Source: Gemmatimonadota bacterium | GTDB lineage: Bacteria; Gemmatimonadota; Gemmatimonadetes; Longimicrobiales; Gaopeijiaceae | Length of the DNA stretch: 64,000 bases | Assembly (NCBI GenBank): GCA_003248075.1 | Contig: QJYK01000237.1 | Span: 1-64,000 of the forward strand | Direction of reading: 5' to 3' | Shown here: in pieces, positions 27,601 to 36,352 of the stretch | How the letters are laid out: every line of letters begins with the position of its first letter | Position numbering within the stretch: position 1 is the first letter of the stretch | The notes under the pieces: generated by a model | Told to the model about the DNA's origin: nothing | The model's database searches: none | What the model saw: only the letters and a program-made list of their open reading frames with translations | Position numbers and translations under genes: made by a program

Positions 27601-27766
27601 GCCGCTCAACCAGGGGGTTCGGGACGTCACCGGTGACTACCTGACCCTCTGGACCACCCTGGAGACACAGCTGCGCGTCATCCTCGACGAGGACGTGCCG
27701 GCGTTCAATGAGGTCCTGCGGCGGGCGGGGCTCCCGGAGCTGTACCTGCCGCGGCCGATCAGCTAA
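24626..27766 (+). CDS. VPS10/sortilin-like Asp-box propeller protein (paralog 2)
   Basis: 1046 residues from a GTG with GAGAGG six bases upstream. Signal peptide (MRISAPRWLIATLALLPTLG...). It shares the layout and many segments of paralog 1 (NIGPFRGGRVTTVTG, GATGGGVWKTTDAGTTW, YRSDDGGKTW, KSTDGGDTW, KSTDRGRHW, TRDGGATW, TEDYGRTW) over residues 30-750. A beta domain and helical C-terminal tail follow (about 780-1046). Secreted, probably periplasmic or outer-surface. No catalytic site visible; the biological ligand is unknown. Confidence 0.87.
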   Translation: MRISAPRWLIATLALLPTLGAPVSAPAQVDSTLFQSMHYRNIGPFRGGRVTTVTGVRGEPFTFYMGATGGGVWKTTDAGTTWHNISDGYFNTTGIGSVVVAASDPNILYVGTGESPVRGVKTSHGDGVYKSTDAGKTWTHLGLEATRHTGQILVHPRNPDRVWVGAQGNPYGPNPERGVYRSDDGGKTWDMVLFVNDSSGIVDMSMDAHNPNVIMATSWEFRRRPWVVKSGGPGSKVWKSTDGGDTWKEITAGLPDLKGKMGVAISPADPNVVYLAIEARGTQGGVYRSDDAGETFRQTSNDPTTYARAWYYMHIIADPVDPDEVWVMNSGAMKSIDGGKTYSRIPDSHVDHHALWINPDDTDIMINGNDGGASVTVNGGQTWSTLLNQPTAQMYRVMTDNLYPYKVYSGQQDASGIVIASQTLGGGIGEHDWQTIRSGESATVGLDPDNPRYVYSTFFASYLGEWDAETWNYRMIRPYPERVTGEQPQNLKYRANWNGPVFVSPHDPSVIYYGSQYLMKSTDRGRHWEVVSEDLTRNDKDHQGPGGYPISNEQITAESYNDVFNIEESPLQEGLIWVGSDDGLVHVTRDGGATWSNVTPPGLPESIINVVEPSPHDPAKAYFAAAGYKMNDFTPYLFRTEDYGRTWTKIVNGIPGNTFARSIREDPDRAGLLYAGTETGMFVSFDDGRVWQPLQLDLPEVPVTDLRVRQKDLVVSTQGRSLWILDDLTPLHQISDAVAASGVWLYTPRDPVRNITDGWYAEGGPGENPPPGLQVIYVLKQDVPEDTPMAMEILDASGRVVFAERTDDATPDCELRPRARTLKRTAGANRWSWNMKTGTYPCVEELTMTTFDLSAYLVRPGPYRVRLTVGDVEQTRDFTIRIDPRLDGQSTDPGAEYAEMDRLNESLYRAVVEMGEGLASLRRLQDQLDVVVDLTTAEDVVQGGAELNGKMDAWREQLLQKELRTFQNHYQYEAKLLLKYKDLMDEMGGANLPLNQGVRDVTGDYLTLWTTLETQLRVILDEDVPAFNEVLRRAGLPELYLPRPIS

Positions 27767-27864
27767 CCGGCTGGCGCGCGGCGCCGGAGCCAGACCGCCA
27801 CCTTGTCGTGGGGGGGCGTCGCGGCCCCGGGCGGCTGGTTGTCACGGCGCCGCGTCGACGTTAG

Positions 27865-30342
27865 ATGGTCGGCGTGAGCCCGCGACGTCGCCCCGCTGCA
27901 GCCCACCCGGAGGGAGTTCTCGCGCCCGCCCTGGTGAGTCGCGCCCTGGATGATCTTCGCCTGGACCTGCGCTTCGCGCTCCGGGGGCTTTGCCGGAATC
28001 CGACGTTCACGGTGGTCGCGTCGATCACCATCGCCGTCGGGATGGCCGCGACCACGGCCATGTTCAGCCTGACCAACGCGATCCTCCTCCGACCACCCCC
28101 GATCTCGGCGCCGGGCCGCGTCTTCTCGATCTGGGAGCTGAGGAGCGGCGACGTGCGCGAGAGCATGGAAGGCCGCCTGCTCCCGTGGGAGCGCTACGAG
28201 GCCTACCGGGACCGGACGTCCGAGCTCTTCGAGGGCCTCGCGGGCCACGCGTACGCCACGGTCTCCGTGGTCACCGATGAAGGGCCGGTCGTCTCCAATG
28301 GCTTCTTCACGAGCGGGAACTACTTCGATGTCCTTGGTCTGCTTACCGGGATCGGGCGGCTCTATGCCTCGGACGACGAGGCGGTGGTGGTGCTCAGCGA
28401 CCGGCTCTGGCGCAGCCGGTATGGGGCGGACCCGTCGGTCGTGGGTCGGTCGGTGTCGATCGACAGCCGCACGTTCACGATCTCGGGAGTCGCACCGGCG
28501 GGGTTCGCCGGAACCATGGCCGGGTTCACCGGCGACCTGTGGGTTCCGGCCAAAGCGTACGCCCGTCTCACCGGGCTGAGCCGAGACCCCACCTTCATGG
28601 TTCCGATCGGGCGCCTTCGGGACGGCGTCGGCCGGGCCCTGGCCGAGGAGCGGCTGTCCGCCACTGCGCGGGACATTCCGGTGGCCTCGTCGGGCACCAC
28701 CGTGCGGGGCGCCCGGCTCGACGGGATCCTGTGGCGGGGCGACCTTCGCCAGACGCTCGTGCTGGGGCTGGGCCTCATGGTCGGCGCGGCTCTGATGCTC
28801 CTCCTGGTCGCGTGCGCGAACATCGCCGGGATGATGATCGCGCGGTCCTACGACCGCCGCCGCGAGGTGGCCGTGCGCCTGGCCATCGGCGCCGGTCGCG
28901 GGCGGATGGTGCGCCAGGTCGTGACGGAGAGCGTTCTCATGGCCCTGTTCGGGGGCGTTGGCGGCGTGCTGCTCGCGACGCTCGCCACCGGCGCGCTGTC
29001 GCGGATCGAGTTCCCGATCGCGGCAACCGTGACGCTGGACGCCACACCGGACGTGAGAGTCCTGGTCGTGAGCTTCCTCCTCGCTGCCGGCGCCGGGATC
29101 CTGCTGGGGCTCGGACCCGCGCTGCGGTCCGCGCGCACCGATCTGACGACCTCCCTCAAGGAGGGCTCGCAGGCTCCCCTTCAACGGCGCCAGAAGAACG
29201 CATTCGTCGTCGGACAGCTCGCTATATCGACCCTTCTCCTGGTCGTGGCAGGCCTTTTTGTCCGTTCCTCTGCGGGGGTGATGGACGTCCCGCTCGGCTT
29301 CGACCCCTCGGACGTCATCGTTGCGAACCTGTCCCTGGCTCCCCACGGGTACGGCGAGCAGGAGGCACGGACCTTCTACCGCCGCCTGCTGGAGGAGGTA
29401 CGTGCGCTCCCGGGCGTGGAGTCCGCGGGGGTCGGGCAGTTCGTGCTCCTCGGCGGAGCGAACGCGAGCAACAGCGGCCGGGCCGCCGACGGTGGCGACG
29501 ACGCTCCGGGGATCACGATCGGCTACAACGTGGTCGACCCCGCGTACTTCGAGGTCAACCGGATGGAGCTGGTGGCCGGGCGGGGCTTCACCGAGGCAGA
29601 CGTCGCAGACGGACCGCGGGTGGCCGTGGTCAACGAGGCCCTCGCCGAGCGGCTGTGGCCCGATCTGTCGCCGCTCGGCCGCTCGTTCCTGGTGGGCTCC
29701 ACGCCCCACGAGGTCGTGGGCATCCTACGCGACGGGGTGTACGTGTTCCGTTACGAGAATCGTCCGGCGTTCGCGTACTTCCCGGCCTCCCAGAGGTATC
29801 GCTCGGCCATGTCCCTCCACGTCCGCTCCTCGGCCCCCTCGGGCCCGACCGTGGCGGCGATCCGTCGGATCGTGGCGGATCTCGACCCCAACGTGGGGCT
29901 GGCCGGCCTCAGAACCATGGAAGAGGTGGTCTCCTCCAACAGCTTCATCGTCCGCTTCAGCGCGGGGCTGACGGGCCTCTTCGCAGCCCTCGCCCTCCTC
30001 CTCTCGGCGGTGGGGACCTACGGCCTCCTGGCCATGCAGGTCGCCCAGCGCGGCCGAGAGTTCGGCGTGAGAGTGGCCCTGGGAGCCACGGCTCGCGACG
30101 TCGTCTTGCTCGTGGTGCGTAAGGGCATGGTTCCGGCCGCGCTGGGCTGCGCGTTCGGGATCGCGCTCGCCGTGGGCACCGGCCCCTTGGTCAAGTCTCT
30201 CCTCTTTCGGGTCGATCCTCTCGATCCGCTCGCGCTCACCGTCGCACCGACGCTGATGTTGGGAACCGCGATCGCGGCGAGCCTCGTTCCGGCCCGTCGG
30301 GCCACGCGGGTCAGCCCGACCGTGACGTTACGGGAGGAGTAG
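27865..30342 (+). CDS. Orphan MacB/FtsX-type permease (ADOP family)
   Basis: 825 residues; the ATG at 27865 lacks a strong ribosome site and a GTG at 27934 is an alternative. The order is a cytoplasmic start (LDDLRLDLRFALRGLCRNP), helix, MacB periplasmic domain (about 85-275), FtsX domain with YDRRREVAVRLAIGAGRGRMV (about 290-420), then a helix, a second periplasmic domain (about 470-690) and second FtsX domain with QRGREFGVRVALGATARDVV (about 700-825). This duplicated orphan permease pattern is typical of Acidobacteriota and related groups. No ATPase gene is next to it. Confidence 0.92.
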   Translation: MVGVSPRRRPAAAHPEGVLAPALVSRALDDLRLDLRFALRGLCRNPTFTVVASITIAVGMAATTAMFSLTNAILLRPPPISAPGRVFSIWELRSGDVRESMEGRLLPWERYEAYRDRTSELFEGLAGHAYATVSVVTDEGPVVSNGFFTSGNYFDVLGLLTGIGRLYASDDEAVVVLSDRLWRSRYGADPSVVGRSVSIDSRTFTISGVAPAGFAGTMAGFTGDLWVPAKAYARLTGLSRDPTFMVPIGRLRDGVGRALAEERLSATARDIPVASSGTTVRGARLDGILWRGDLRQTLVLGLGLMVGAALMLLLVACANIAGMMIARSYDRRREVAVRLAIGAGRGRMVRQVVTESVLMALFGGVGGVLLATLATGALSRIEFPIAATVTLDATPDVRVLVVSFLLAAGAGILLGLGPALRSARTDLTTSLKEGSQAPLQRRQKNAFVVGQLAISTLLLVVAGLFVRSSAGVMDVPLGFDPSDVIVANLSLAPHGYGEQEARTFYRRLLEEVRALPGVESAGVGQFVLLGGANASNSGRAADGGDDAPGITIGYNVVDPAYFEVNRMELVAGRGFTEADVADGPRVAVVNEALAERLWPDLSPLGRSFLVGSTPHEVVGILRDGVYVFRYENRPAFAYFPASQRYRSAMSLHVRSSAPSGPTVAAIRRIVADLDPNVGLAGLRTMEEVVSSNSFIVRFSAGLTGLFAALALLLSAVGTYGLLAMQVAQRGREFGVRVALGATARDVVLLVVRKGMVPAALGCAFGIALAVGTGPLVKSLLFRVDPLDPLALTVAPTLMLGTAIAASLVPARRATRVSPTVTLREE

Positions 30343-30478
30343 GGCGCGGGGTCGCCGGGGCGCCTCGCCCGGGTCGCCGGGGCGCTTCCCAAGGAGACAG
30401 TTTGTTCTTGGAGTAGGAAACAGGGCGGGCATAGCTTGGAAGGAGACCCTCGACTCGACGTCGCCTCAGCCCGGTCGG

Positions 30479-32842
30479 ATGCTCAAGAACCGCTTTCCCA
30501 CGCTTCTGGTGTGGTCCTCGGCCCTCGTGTGCCTGCTCGTCCCGATGGCGCTGGCGGAATCCGCCCCGCGCGTCGTGGCCCTGGGCGGCGGCCTGGTGCT
30601 CTACCTGGCGTTGGTTCCCGCCTTCCTGCTCCCGTACCAGTATCAGTGGCGAGGAGCGGCGACGGCCTTCGTGCTCGGGGAGGTGGCCCTGCTTGGCTCG
30701 GCCTTCCTCATGGTGAAGCAGGGCTTCCCGGCCGTGGGGCTGGGTCCGGTCAACGTGGCGCTGGTGCTGATCTCCGTGGGTGCCGGCCAGGTGACGACGC
30801 TCCTCCACCGCTCGCGGATCGAGGCCGAGGAGACGGCGCTGTCCGATCCCGGAACCGGGCTCCCCAATCGCCGCCACGCCCTCCTGCACCTGAACCGGGG
30901 CTTCGCGGCGGCAGTTCGTGGAACGAGCCTGACCGTGGTCGCGTTCGATCTCGACAACTTCAAGCAGGTCAACGACAAGCACGGTCACGCCACCGGCGAC
31001 CACGTCCTGTACACGTTCGCTCGGATCCTGCGGGAGCGCACCCGCGAGATGAACCTGTCCGCCCGCCTAGGCGGGGAGGAGTTCATCTCCATCCTCGAGA
31101 ACTCGGGGTTGGAGGGTGCGGTCACGTTCGCCGAGGAGGTGCGCATGGCCATGGAGGTCACGCCGTTCTCGTTCGGCAACGTGACGGTCAGCGCCGGAAT
31201 CGCGTCCTACGAGAAGGGGATGGCCTCCCCAGACGTGCTTCGTGCCGCTGCAGACCAGGCGCTGTATCAGGCCAAGACCCGGGGACGAAACCAGGTGGCC
31301 GTGGTCGGAGCCGTTCCGTCCCGGGGCAAGTACCATCCGGTGGAGCTCGAGGTACGCGGACCCCCGCCGGGTCGGGGCGAGCGCATCCTGATCGTCGAGG
31401 ACGACCGCGAGATGCGAGCGGAGCTGAGCACCGCCCTACGGCGGGCCGGGTTCGACGTCATCGAGGCACCCTCCGCCGAGCAGGCCATCCGGATCGTGCG
31501 CGGGCTTGGCGCGCCGCCATCCCTGGTCATCACCGACCTGATCATGACCTCGATGACCGGCTTCGGCCTGATGGCGGAGCTGAGGAGCATCCGGCCCCTG
31601 CTGCCGGCGCTCTACCTGGTGGATGGGCTCCCGGAGCACCGTTATCCGGACGAAACAGCCGGCGGTGCCAGCCGATTCCTGCGCAAGCCCATCCTGCTTG
31701 CGGACCTCACCCAGTCCATCCGGCAGCTCGTGGACGCCGACGCGCCCCGGGGAGGCCAGGCGGCCCCGTCGACCCTCGTTCCGACCGCGTCGCGACGGAT
31801 CCACGTGATGGCGTCGCAACGGCGCATGGGGGCGGACCTGTGTGGTCGGCTTCGCGACCTTGGCTATGAGCACGTCATCGAGGTGCGGACCGACGAGCCC
31901 ACCCGCCCCGAGCCGCCCGAGCTGCTCGTGGTCTGGCCCGAGGAGCCGGTGGACCGGACGATCGTCGGGGTCGAGCCCTACCTGGCCCGGTGGCCCTCCG
32001 AGGCGAGGCCGGGCGTGCTCGTTCTGGCGTCGAAGCTCCCGCGGGAGGTCGCGGCCCGATGGCCGGCGCTCTTCCCGGCGCTCCTGATCACGCCGGGCTC
32101 CTCGAGCGAAGAGCTCGAGGTCAGCGTACGCCACCTCCTCGAGGTGCGGTCGCTCAGCGATCGCTACGTGAAGGGGCAACGCGGGATGGCGGCGCAGCTG
32201 GCGGCGCACAGCGCCGAGCTCGAGAGTCAGAAGCACGACCTCCTGTTGCGCCTGGCGAAGGTCGCGGAGCTCAGGGACGACCTCACGGGCAAGCACGCCG
32301 AGCGGGTCGGATGGTTGGCCGCGCAGTTGGGGGCCGAGATCGGCCTGCCCACGGAGACGGTGGACCTGCTGCTGCACGCGGCGCCGCTGCACGACCTGGG
32401 CAAGATCGCGACCCCCGATGCCATCCTGAACAAGCCGGGTGCGCTGACGCTCATCGAGCGCGACCTCATGCGGCAGCACACCGTGATCGGCGCGCAGCTG
32501 CTCTCCGGAAGCAGCCATCGGCTCCTCCAGGAGGCGGAGCGAATCGCTCGGAGCCACCACGAACGCTGGGACGGCAGGGGATATCCCCAATGCTTGCAGG
32601 GCGACGAGATCCCGATCATGGCGCGGATCGTGGCGGTGGCCGACGCCTACGACTGCATTACGCACACCCGCTCCTACCGTGAGGCGTTTTCCCCGGAACG
32701 AGCGGTGCAGATCATCCTGACGGATGCCGGCTCCCACTTCGATCCAGTCGTGGCGAGGGCGCTCTCCGAGCTCGCGCACCGCGGCGAGCTGCCATCGGAC
32801 TGGCCAGCCCCGTCCGTCACCCTGGCGGAGAGGATCGCCTAG
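30479..32842 (+). CDS. GGDEF-REC-(REC-like)-HD-GYP signalling protein
   Basis: 787 residues. About four membrane helices (residues 8-105), then a GGDEF domain with the intact active site GGEEF at 198-202 and DLDNFKQVND, so diguanylate cyclase activity is likely. A receiver follows (ILIVEDDREM about 303; VITDLIMTSMTG) and a divergent receiver-like stretch (RIHVMASQRRMGADLCGRL about 440). The C-terminal HD-GYP domain (about 595-780) has HAAPLHDLGK, HTVIGAQLL, SHHERWDGRGYP and DAYDCITHTRSYR, the full set expected for c-di-GMP phosphodiesterase. One polypeptide may make and break c-di-GMP under receiver control. Confidence 0.93.
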   Translation: MLKNRFPTLLVWSSALVCLLVPMALAESAPRVVALGGGLVLYLALVPAFLLPYQYQWRGAATAFVLGEVALLGSAFLMVKQGFPAVGLGPVNVALVLISVGAGQVTTLLHRSRIEAEETALSDPGTGLPNRRHALLHLNRGFAAAVRGTSLTVVAFDLDNFKQVNDKHGHATGDHVLYTFARILRERTREMNLSARLGGEEFISILENSGLEGAVTFAEEVRMAMEVTPFSFGNVTVSAGIASYEKGMASPDVLRAAADQALYQAKTRGRNQVAVVGAVPSRGKYHPVELEVRGPPPGRGERILIVEDDREMRAELSTALRRAGFDVIEAPSAEQAIRIVRGLGAPPSLVITDLIMTSMTGFGLMAELRSIRPLLPALYLVDGLPEHRYPDETAGGASRFLRKPILLADLTQSIRQLVDADAPRGGQAAPSTLVPTASRRIHVMASQRRMGADLCGRLRDLGYEHVIEVRTDEPTRPEPPELLVVWPEEPVDRTIVGVEPYLARWPSEARPGVLVLASKLPREVAARWPALFPALLITPGSSSEELEVSVRHLLEVRSLSDRYVKGQRGMAAQLAAHSAELESQKHDLLLRLAKVAELRDDLTGKHAERVGWLAAQLGAEIGLPTETVDLLLHAAPLHDLGKIATPDAILNKPGALTLIERDLMRQHTVIGAQLLSGSSHRLLQEAERIARSHHERWDGRGYPQCLQGDEIPIMARIVAVADAYDCITHTRSYREAFSPERAVQIILTDAGSHFDPVVARALSELAHRGELPSDWPAPSVTLAERIA

Positions 32843-32922
32843 GAGATCGTTCGCACAGGACCGCCCCGGGCCGTAGCTTTCGCAGCTCCCACCGCTTCGG
32901 CACTCCGACCCTGGTTCGTGAC

Positions 32923-34521
32923 ATGCGTCGTCTCCCCCAGGTCCAAATGCTCCGCTGGCCGCGGAGGTCGACCCTCATTGTGGGTGGCCTCCTGCTCGCC
33001 TGGTCTCCCTTGGCCGGCCAGAGCTTCCCATCCGACGACCCCATCATCCGCCGGATGTGGCAGATCGGCATCGAGCAGTCGCACACCGCGGACCTCGCGC
33101 ATTCGCTGATGGACTCGATCGGGCCGCGTCTGGCGGGCTCGCCGGAGCTGCTGGCCGCCCAAGACTGGCTCGTGCGCACGTACGAGGGCTGGGGGGTCCG
33201 CGTCCGCAAGGAGCGGTACGGTGAGTGGAACGCATGGCGGCAGGGGACGGTGCACGTGGACCTCATGGCGCCCCGCGTCCAGACGCTGGTGGCCGAGTTG
33301 CTGGCGTGGAGCCCCGCGACGAACGGTCCCGAGCGCGGACCCGTCGTGCTCCCGCCGATCGGCCTGACCCGGGCGACGCTGCCGGGGTGGCTCGCCAGCG
33401 TGCGCGGCTCCTACGTCATGATCTCTCCGCCCGAGCCGATGTGCCGCGCTCGGCAGGAGTTGGCCGCGAACGCTCGCCCCGGCACGGTGGCCGCGATCGC
33501 TGAGCAGCGACGGACCCTAGAGAGGGACTGGGAGGCCCGCGTCGCGCCGCTCGGAGCCAGGCAAGAGGACAGGGAGCGGGTCCTCGATGAGGCAGGAGTC
33601 GCGGGCATCCTCACCTCGAACTGGTCCGAAGGCTGGGGCGTGAACAAGGTTTTCGACACGGTCGCGCGCCGCGCGGTGGCTCTCGACATCTCGTGCGAGG
33701 ACTATGGGCTTCTCTATCGCATGGCCGTCCGGGGAGAGAACCCTGAGCTTCGCGTCGACGCCGACCCGCAAGACCTGGGGATGAACCCGCTCTTCAACGT
33801 CGTCGCCGAGCTTCCCGGTACGGAGCTGCCTCAGGAGTACGTCCTCCTTTCGGCTCACCTCGATTCATGGCACGCCGCGACGGGCGCGACCGACAACGGC
33901 ACCGGAACGATCACGATGCTCGAGGCGATGCGGATCCTGAAAGAGACCTATCCGAGGCCCCGGCGCACGATCCTGGTTGGCCATTGGGGCCCCGAGGAGG
34001 TGGGGCTCACCGGGTCCCGCGCCTTCACCGAGGATCATCCCGACATCCTGGAGGGCATGCAGGTCGTGTTCAACCAGGACAACGGCACGTGGAGGTTCGA
34101 GCGCATCGAGGGTCAGGCCTTCCTCTACTCCGGGCGGAGCATCGGCGCCTGGATCGCCAAGGTGCCCCTGGAGATGAGCGGTCGCGTCACGCTCGAGTTC
34201 CCGGGCCCCCAGAACAACGCCGGAAGTGACCACACCTCGTTCATCTGCCATGGTGTTCCGGCGTTCCGACTCCAGTCCCCCTACGACGAGTACAGGCAGT
34301 ATACCTGGCACACCAACCGGGACACGTACGACAAGATCGTCTTCGACGACCTTCGTGAGAACGCGACCATGACCGCGATGCTGGCGTATGCGGCGTCCGA
34401 GGACCCACAGCGGACCTCGCGCGAGCGTGCGGCCTTGCCCGGGGTCGACAACCGGACCGGTCTGCCCCGCGTATGGCCCGAGTGCCGTCCCGCCCAGCGG
34501 AGCCCGCGCCCCGAGCGTTGA
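32923..34521 (+). CDS. Secreted M28 family metallopeptidase
   Basis: 532 residues with an N-terminal signal or anchor (STLIVGGLLLAWSPLAGQ). The catalytic domain contains the two-zinc ligands of the family: SAHLDSW near residue 312, GATDNGTG, the Glu pair in HWGPEEVGL, Asp in FNQDNGTW and the late His in YTWHTNRDTYDKI. A PA-like insert is possible in the middle part (about 110-260). M28 enzymes are aminopeptidases or carboxypeptidases. The 3' end runs past the start of the trmH frame, whose likely start lies after this stop. Confidence 0.92.
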   Translation: MRRLPQVQMLRWPRRSTLIVGGLLLAWSPLAGQSFPSDDPIIRRMWQIGIEQSHTADLAHSLMDSIGPRLAGSPELLAAQDWLVRTYEGWGVRVRKERYGEWNAWRQGTVHVDLMAPRVQTLVAELLAWSPATNGPERGPVVLPPIGLTRATLPGWLASVRGSYVMISPPEPMCRARQELAANARPGTVAAIAEQRRTLERDWEARVAPLGARQEDRERVLDEAGVAGILTSNWSEGWGVNKVFDTVARRAVALDISCEDYGLLYRMAVRGENPELRVDADPQDLGMNPLFNVVAELPGTELPQEYVLLSAHLDSWHAATGATDNGTGTITMLEAMRILKETYPRPRRTILVGHWGPEEVGLTGSRAFTEDHPDILEGMQVVFNQDNGTWRFERIEGQAFLYSGRSIGAWIAKVPLEMSGRVTLEFPGPQNNAGSDHTSFICHGVPAFRLQSPYDEYRQYTWHTNRDTYDKIVFDDLRENATMTAMLAYAASEDPQRTSRERAALPGVDNRTGLPRVWPECRPAQRSPRPER

Positions 34522-34565
34522 GCGAGGTCGGAGCCGACCCCCCCCTGCCGGACGGGGCTCGCGCC

Positions 34566-35216
34566 ATGAGACCCGAGCGCTTCGCCCGCCTGCGCGAGGT
34601 TCTCGCCCGGCGCCAGCCCGACCTCACCGTCCTGCTGGACCGGGTCGATAAGCCCTGGAACGTCTCGGCGATCCTCAGGGGGTGCGATGCCGTGGGCGTC
34701 ATGGAAGCGCACGTGGTGCTCCCGGGTCGGCGCTTCGAGGTGAACGACGCCGTATCGGGTGGAGCCCGAAAGTGGATCCGCGTGCGCCGACATGCGGACG
34801 TCGCGGGCGCCACGGGCCATCTCCGTGCCGCAGGCTACCGGATCGTCGCGGCCGACCCCTCGCCTGGGGCGGCGGACTATCGAGACGCCGACTACACGCG
34901 GCCGACCGCGTTTCTGCTCGGGGCGGAAAAGCACGGCGTGTCCGACGAGGGGCGTCGCGCCGCCGACCTGATCGTGATGCTACCCATGCGGGGCATGGTA
35001 CGGTCTCTCAACGTCTCCGTCGCGGCCGCGCTGGTGCTCTACGAGGCACAACGGCAGAGGGAGGCCGCGGGTATGTATGCCACCTGCCGCCTCGATCCGG
35101 AGACGATCCGGCGGACCCTCTTCGAGTGGGCCTATCCGCGCCAAGCTGCGCGCCACCGCGCACTGGGCTCGGCCTACCCCGCCCTGGATCCGGAGGGGCG
35201 GGTCGTCGGGGGCTGA
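34566..35216 (+). CDS. trmH: tRNA (guanosine(18)-2'-O)-methyltransferase TrmH
   Basis: 216 residues from the ATG at 34566 (MRPERFARLREVLARRQPD), which matches the usual family N terminus; a longer frame upstream is unlikely. The SPOUT knot motifs are complete: NVSAILRGCDAVGV, FLLGAEKHGVSDEG and IVMLPMRGMVRSLNVSVAAAL. The enzyme methylates the ribose of G18 in the D loop of tRNAs with SAM. C-terminal extension with the basic helix matches bacterial TrmH. Confidence 0.95.
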   Translation: MRPERFARLREVLARRQPDLTVLLDRVDKPWNVSAILRGCDAVGVMEAHVVLPGRRFEVNDAVSGGARKWIRVRRHADVAGATGHLRAAGYRIVAADPSPGAADYRDADYTRPTAFLLGAEKHGVSDEGRRAADLIVMLPMRGMVRSLNVSVAAALVLYEAQRQREAAGMYATCRLDPETIRRTLFEWAYPRQAARHRALGSAYPALDPEGRVVGG

Positions 35217-35306
35217 AGAGCCCGTCCAGGCCCTTACGCCCCTCCCGAGCGGCAGCAGAATCGACCGTGAGTTTATACTTGCACGCTTCTTGTCCCCGAA
35301 GTGCCC

Positions 35307-35334
35307 TTGACTCGGTCATATTTACGCTCATATT
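35307..35334 (+). promoter_or_regulatory. Probable sigma-70-type promoter of the carH-carotenoid operon
   Basis: TTGACT at 35307-35312 and CATATT at 35329-35334 are separated by 16 bp (ATATTC one base later gives 17). They lie about 70 bp before the carH start and overlap the palindrome at 35323-35349. Confidence 0.5.
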
Positions 35335-35349
35335 CCGCATGTGAGCGTA
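35323..35349. promoter_or_regulatory. Palindromic operator over the carH promoter
   Basis: Arms TACGCTCA and TGAGCGTA are perfect inverted repeats; with three more positions 10 of 11 pair. The site covers the -10 region, so a bound repressor would block transcription. CarH itself is the obvious candidate. Confidence 0.55.
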
Positions 35350-35401
35350 TCTGACGCCGGATCGCGGCGCGAGCGCCGGGGAAAGCGTTCAGGGGGAACG
35401 G

Positions 35402-36352
35402 ATGGATCGATTCAATTCGGGCTTGACGCTGACGAGCTCCGAAGTCGCGGAGCTGCTCGAGGTCCACCCATCGACGGTCAAGCGCTGGTGTAACGACGGC
35501 GAGCTCATCTCCGAGAAGACCGCGGGTGGGCACCGCCGGCTCAACCTGGGGGACGTGATGGCGTTCGCCCGGGCCCGTCACATCGCGACCGTGCTGACCC
35601 CTTTTGAACCCTACGAGCCCCACGTCTGGGCGGCGCTTCAGGAGCTGCGGCAGGAGGGATCCTTCGGGAGACTCCATGCCCTGGCCATGTCCTGGGTGAG
35701 TCGGGGCCAGATCCGGCGACTCGGCCTGCTCTACGATGCCCTGGCGCGGGACGCCTCGGTCGGGCTCTGTCGGTTCTGTGACGACGGCGTTCGAGACCTC
35801 ATGGTGCGGGTCGGCGAGGCGTGGGCCCGGGGTCAGCTCCGGGTAGGTGAGGAGCACCTGGTGAGCCAGGCCATGTACGAGGTGCTGGTCAAGCTCCGCT
35901 CCGACCAACGCGAGCAGATGATGCCCGCGCGCGGTGGCCCGGATCGACCCGTGGCAGTGGTGGGAACCATGGAGGGCAACCAGCACCATCTGGGGTCGAT
36001 GTGCGTGCGCATCCTCCTGGAGCGCAGAGGTTGGGAGGTCTTCTACCTCGGACCGGACGTCCCGATCGAAGACTTCGGAGTCGTCCAGCGGGGCCGTTCG
36101 GCAGAGCTCGTGTGCATCTCGCTCGCGCCCCCGACGGCTGCCGGTGACGTGGCGCGCGCCGTGCGCGTACTGGAAGGGCTGTACGATCCGACCCAGCCCT
36201 ATGCGCTGGCACTCGGAGGGGAGCTCCGGGGAGACGTGGATCGGGCGCTCCTGGCAGGTCCGTTTCGCGACCTGGAGATCCACGATTCCCTGATCAGCTT
36301 GTGCGGCCAGTTGGACCGGCTCGATTCGCTCCGCGCGGGTTCTCCCCGATGA
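35402..36352 (+). CDS. carH: CarH/LitR-type B12-dependent (light-responsive) repressor
   Basis: 316 residues. An N-terminal MerR/excisionase-type winged helix (residues 8-60, TSSEVAELLEVHPSTVKRWC ... AGGHRRLN) is followed by a helical bundle and a Rossmann B12-binding domain (about 183-305). The CarH signature W-x9-EH is intact at Trp141, Glu151, His152. The lower cobalt ligand His is His195 in EGNQHHLG, with Asn where the usual ExDxH has Asp. In the dark such proteins bind adenosylcobalamin, form tetramers and block carotenoid genes; light breaks the complex. The residue after Trp141 is Ala, where Thermus CarH has its upper His ligand. Its stop overlaps the next gene's start (ATGA). Confidence 0.93.
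   Translation: MDRFNSGLTLTSSEVAELLEVHPSTVKRWCNDGELISEKTAGGHRRLNLGDVMAFARARHIATVLTPFEPYEPHVWAALQELRQEGSFGRLHALAMSWVSRGQIRRLGLLYDALARDASVGLCRFCDDGVRDLMVRVGEAWARGQLRVGEEHLVSQAMYEVLVKLRSDQREQMMPARGGPDRPVAVVGTMEGNQHHLGSMCVRILLERRGWEVFYLGPDVPIEDFGVVQRGRSAELVCISLAPPTAAGDVARAVRVLEGLYDPTQPYALALGGELRGDVDRALLAGPFRDLEIHDSLISLCGQLDRLDSLRAGSPR

Noticed and set aside
30347-30390. Two copies of GGGTCGCCGGGGCGC after the ADOP gene
   Set aside because: Short GC-rich tandem similarity with no hairpin or other signal; likely chance or minor slippage.
35217-35401. Cobalamin riboswitch before carH
   Set aside because: The 185-bp gap lacks a B12-box-like element and is too short for the usual fold; control by the CarH protein explains the site better.
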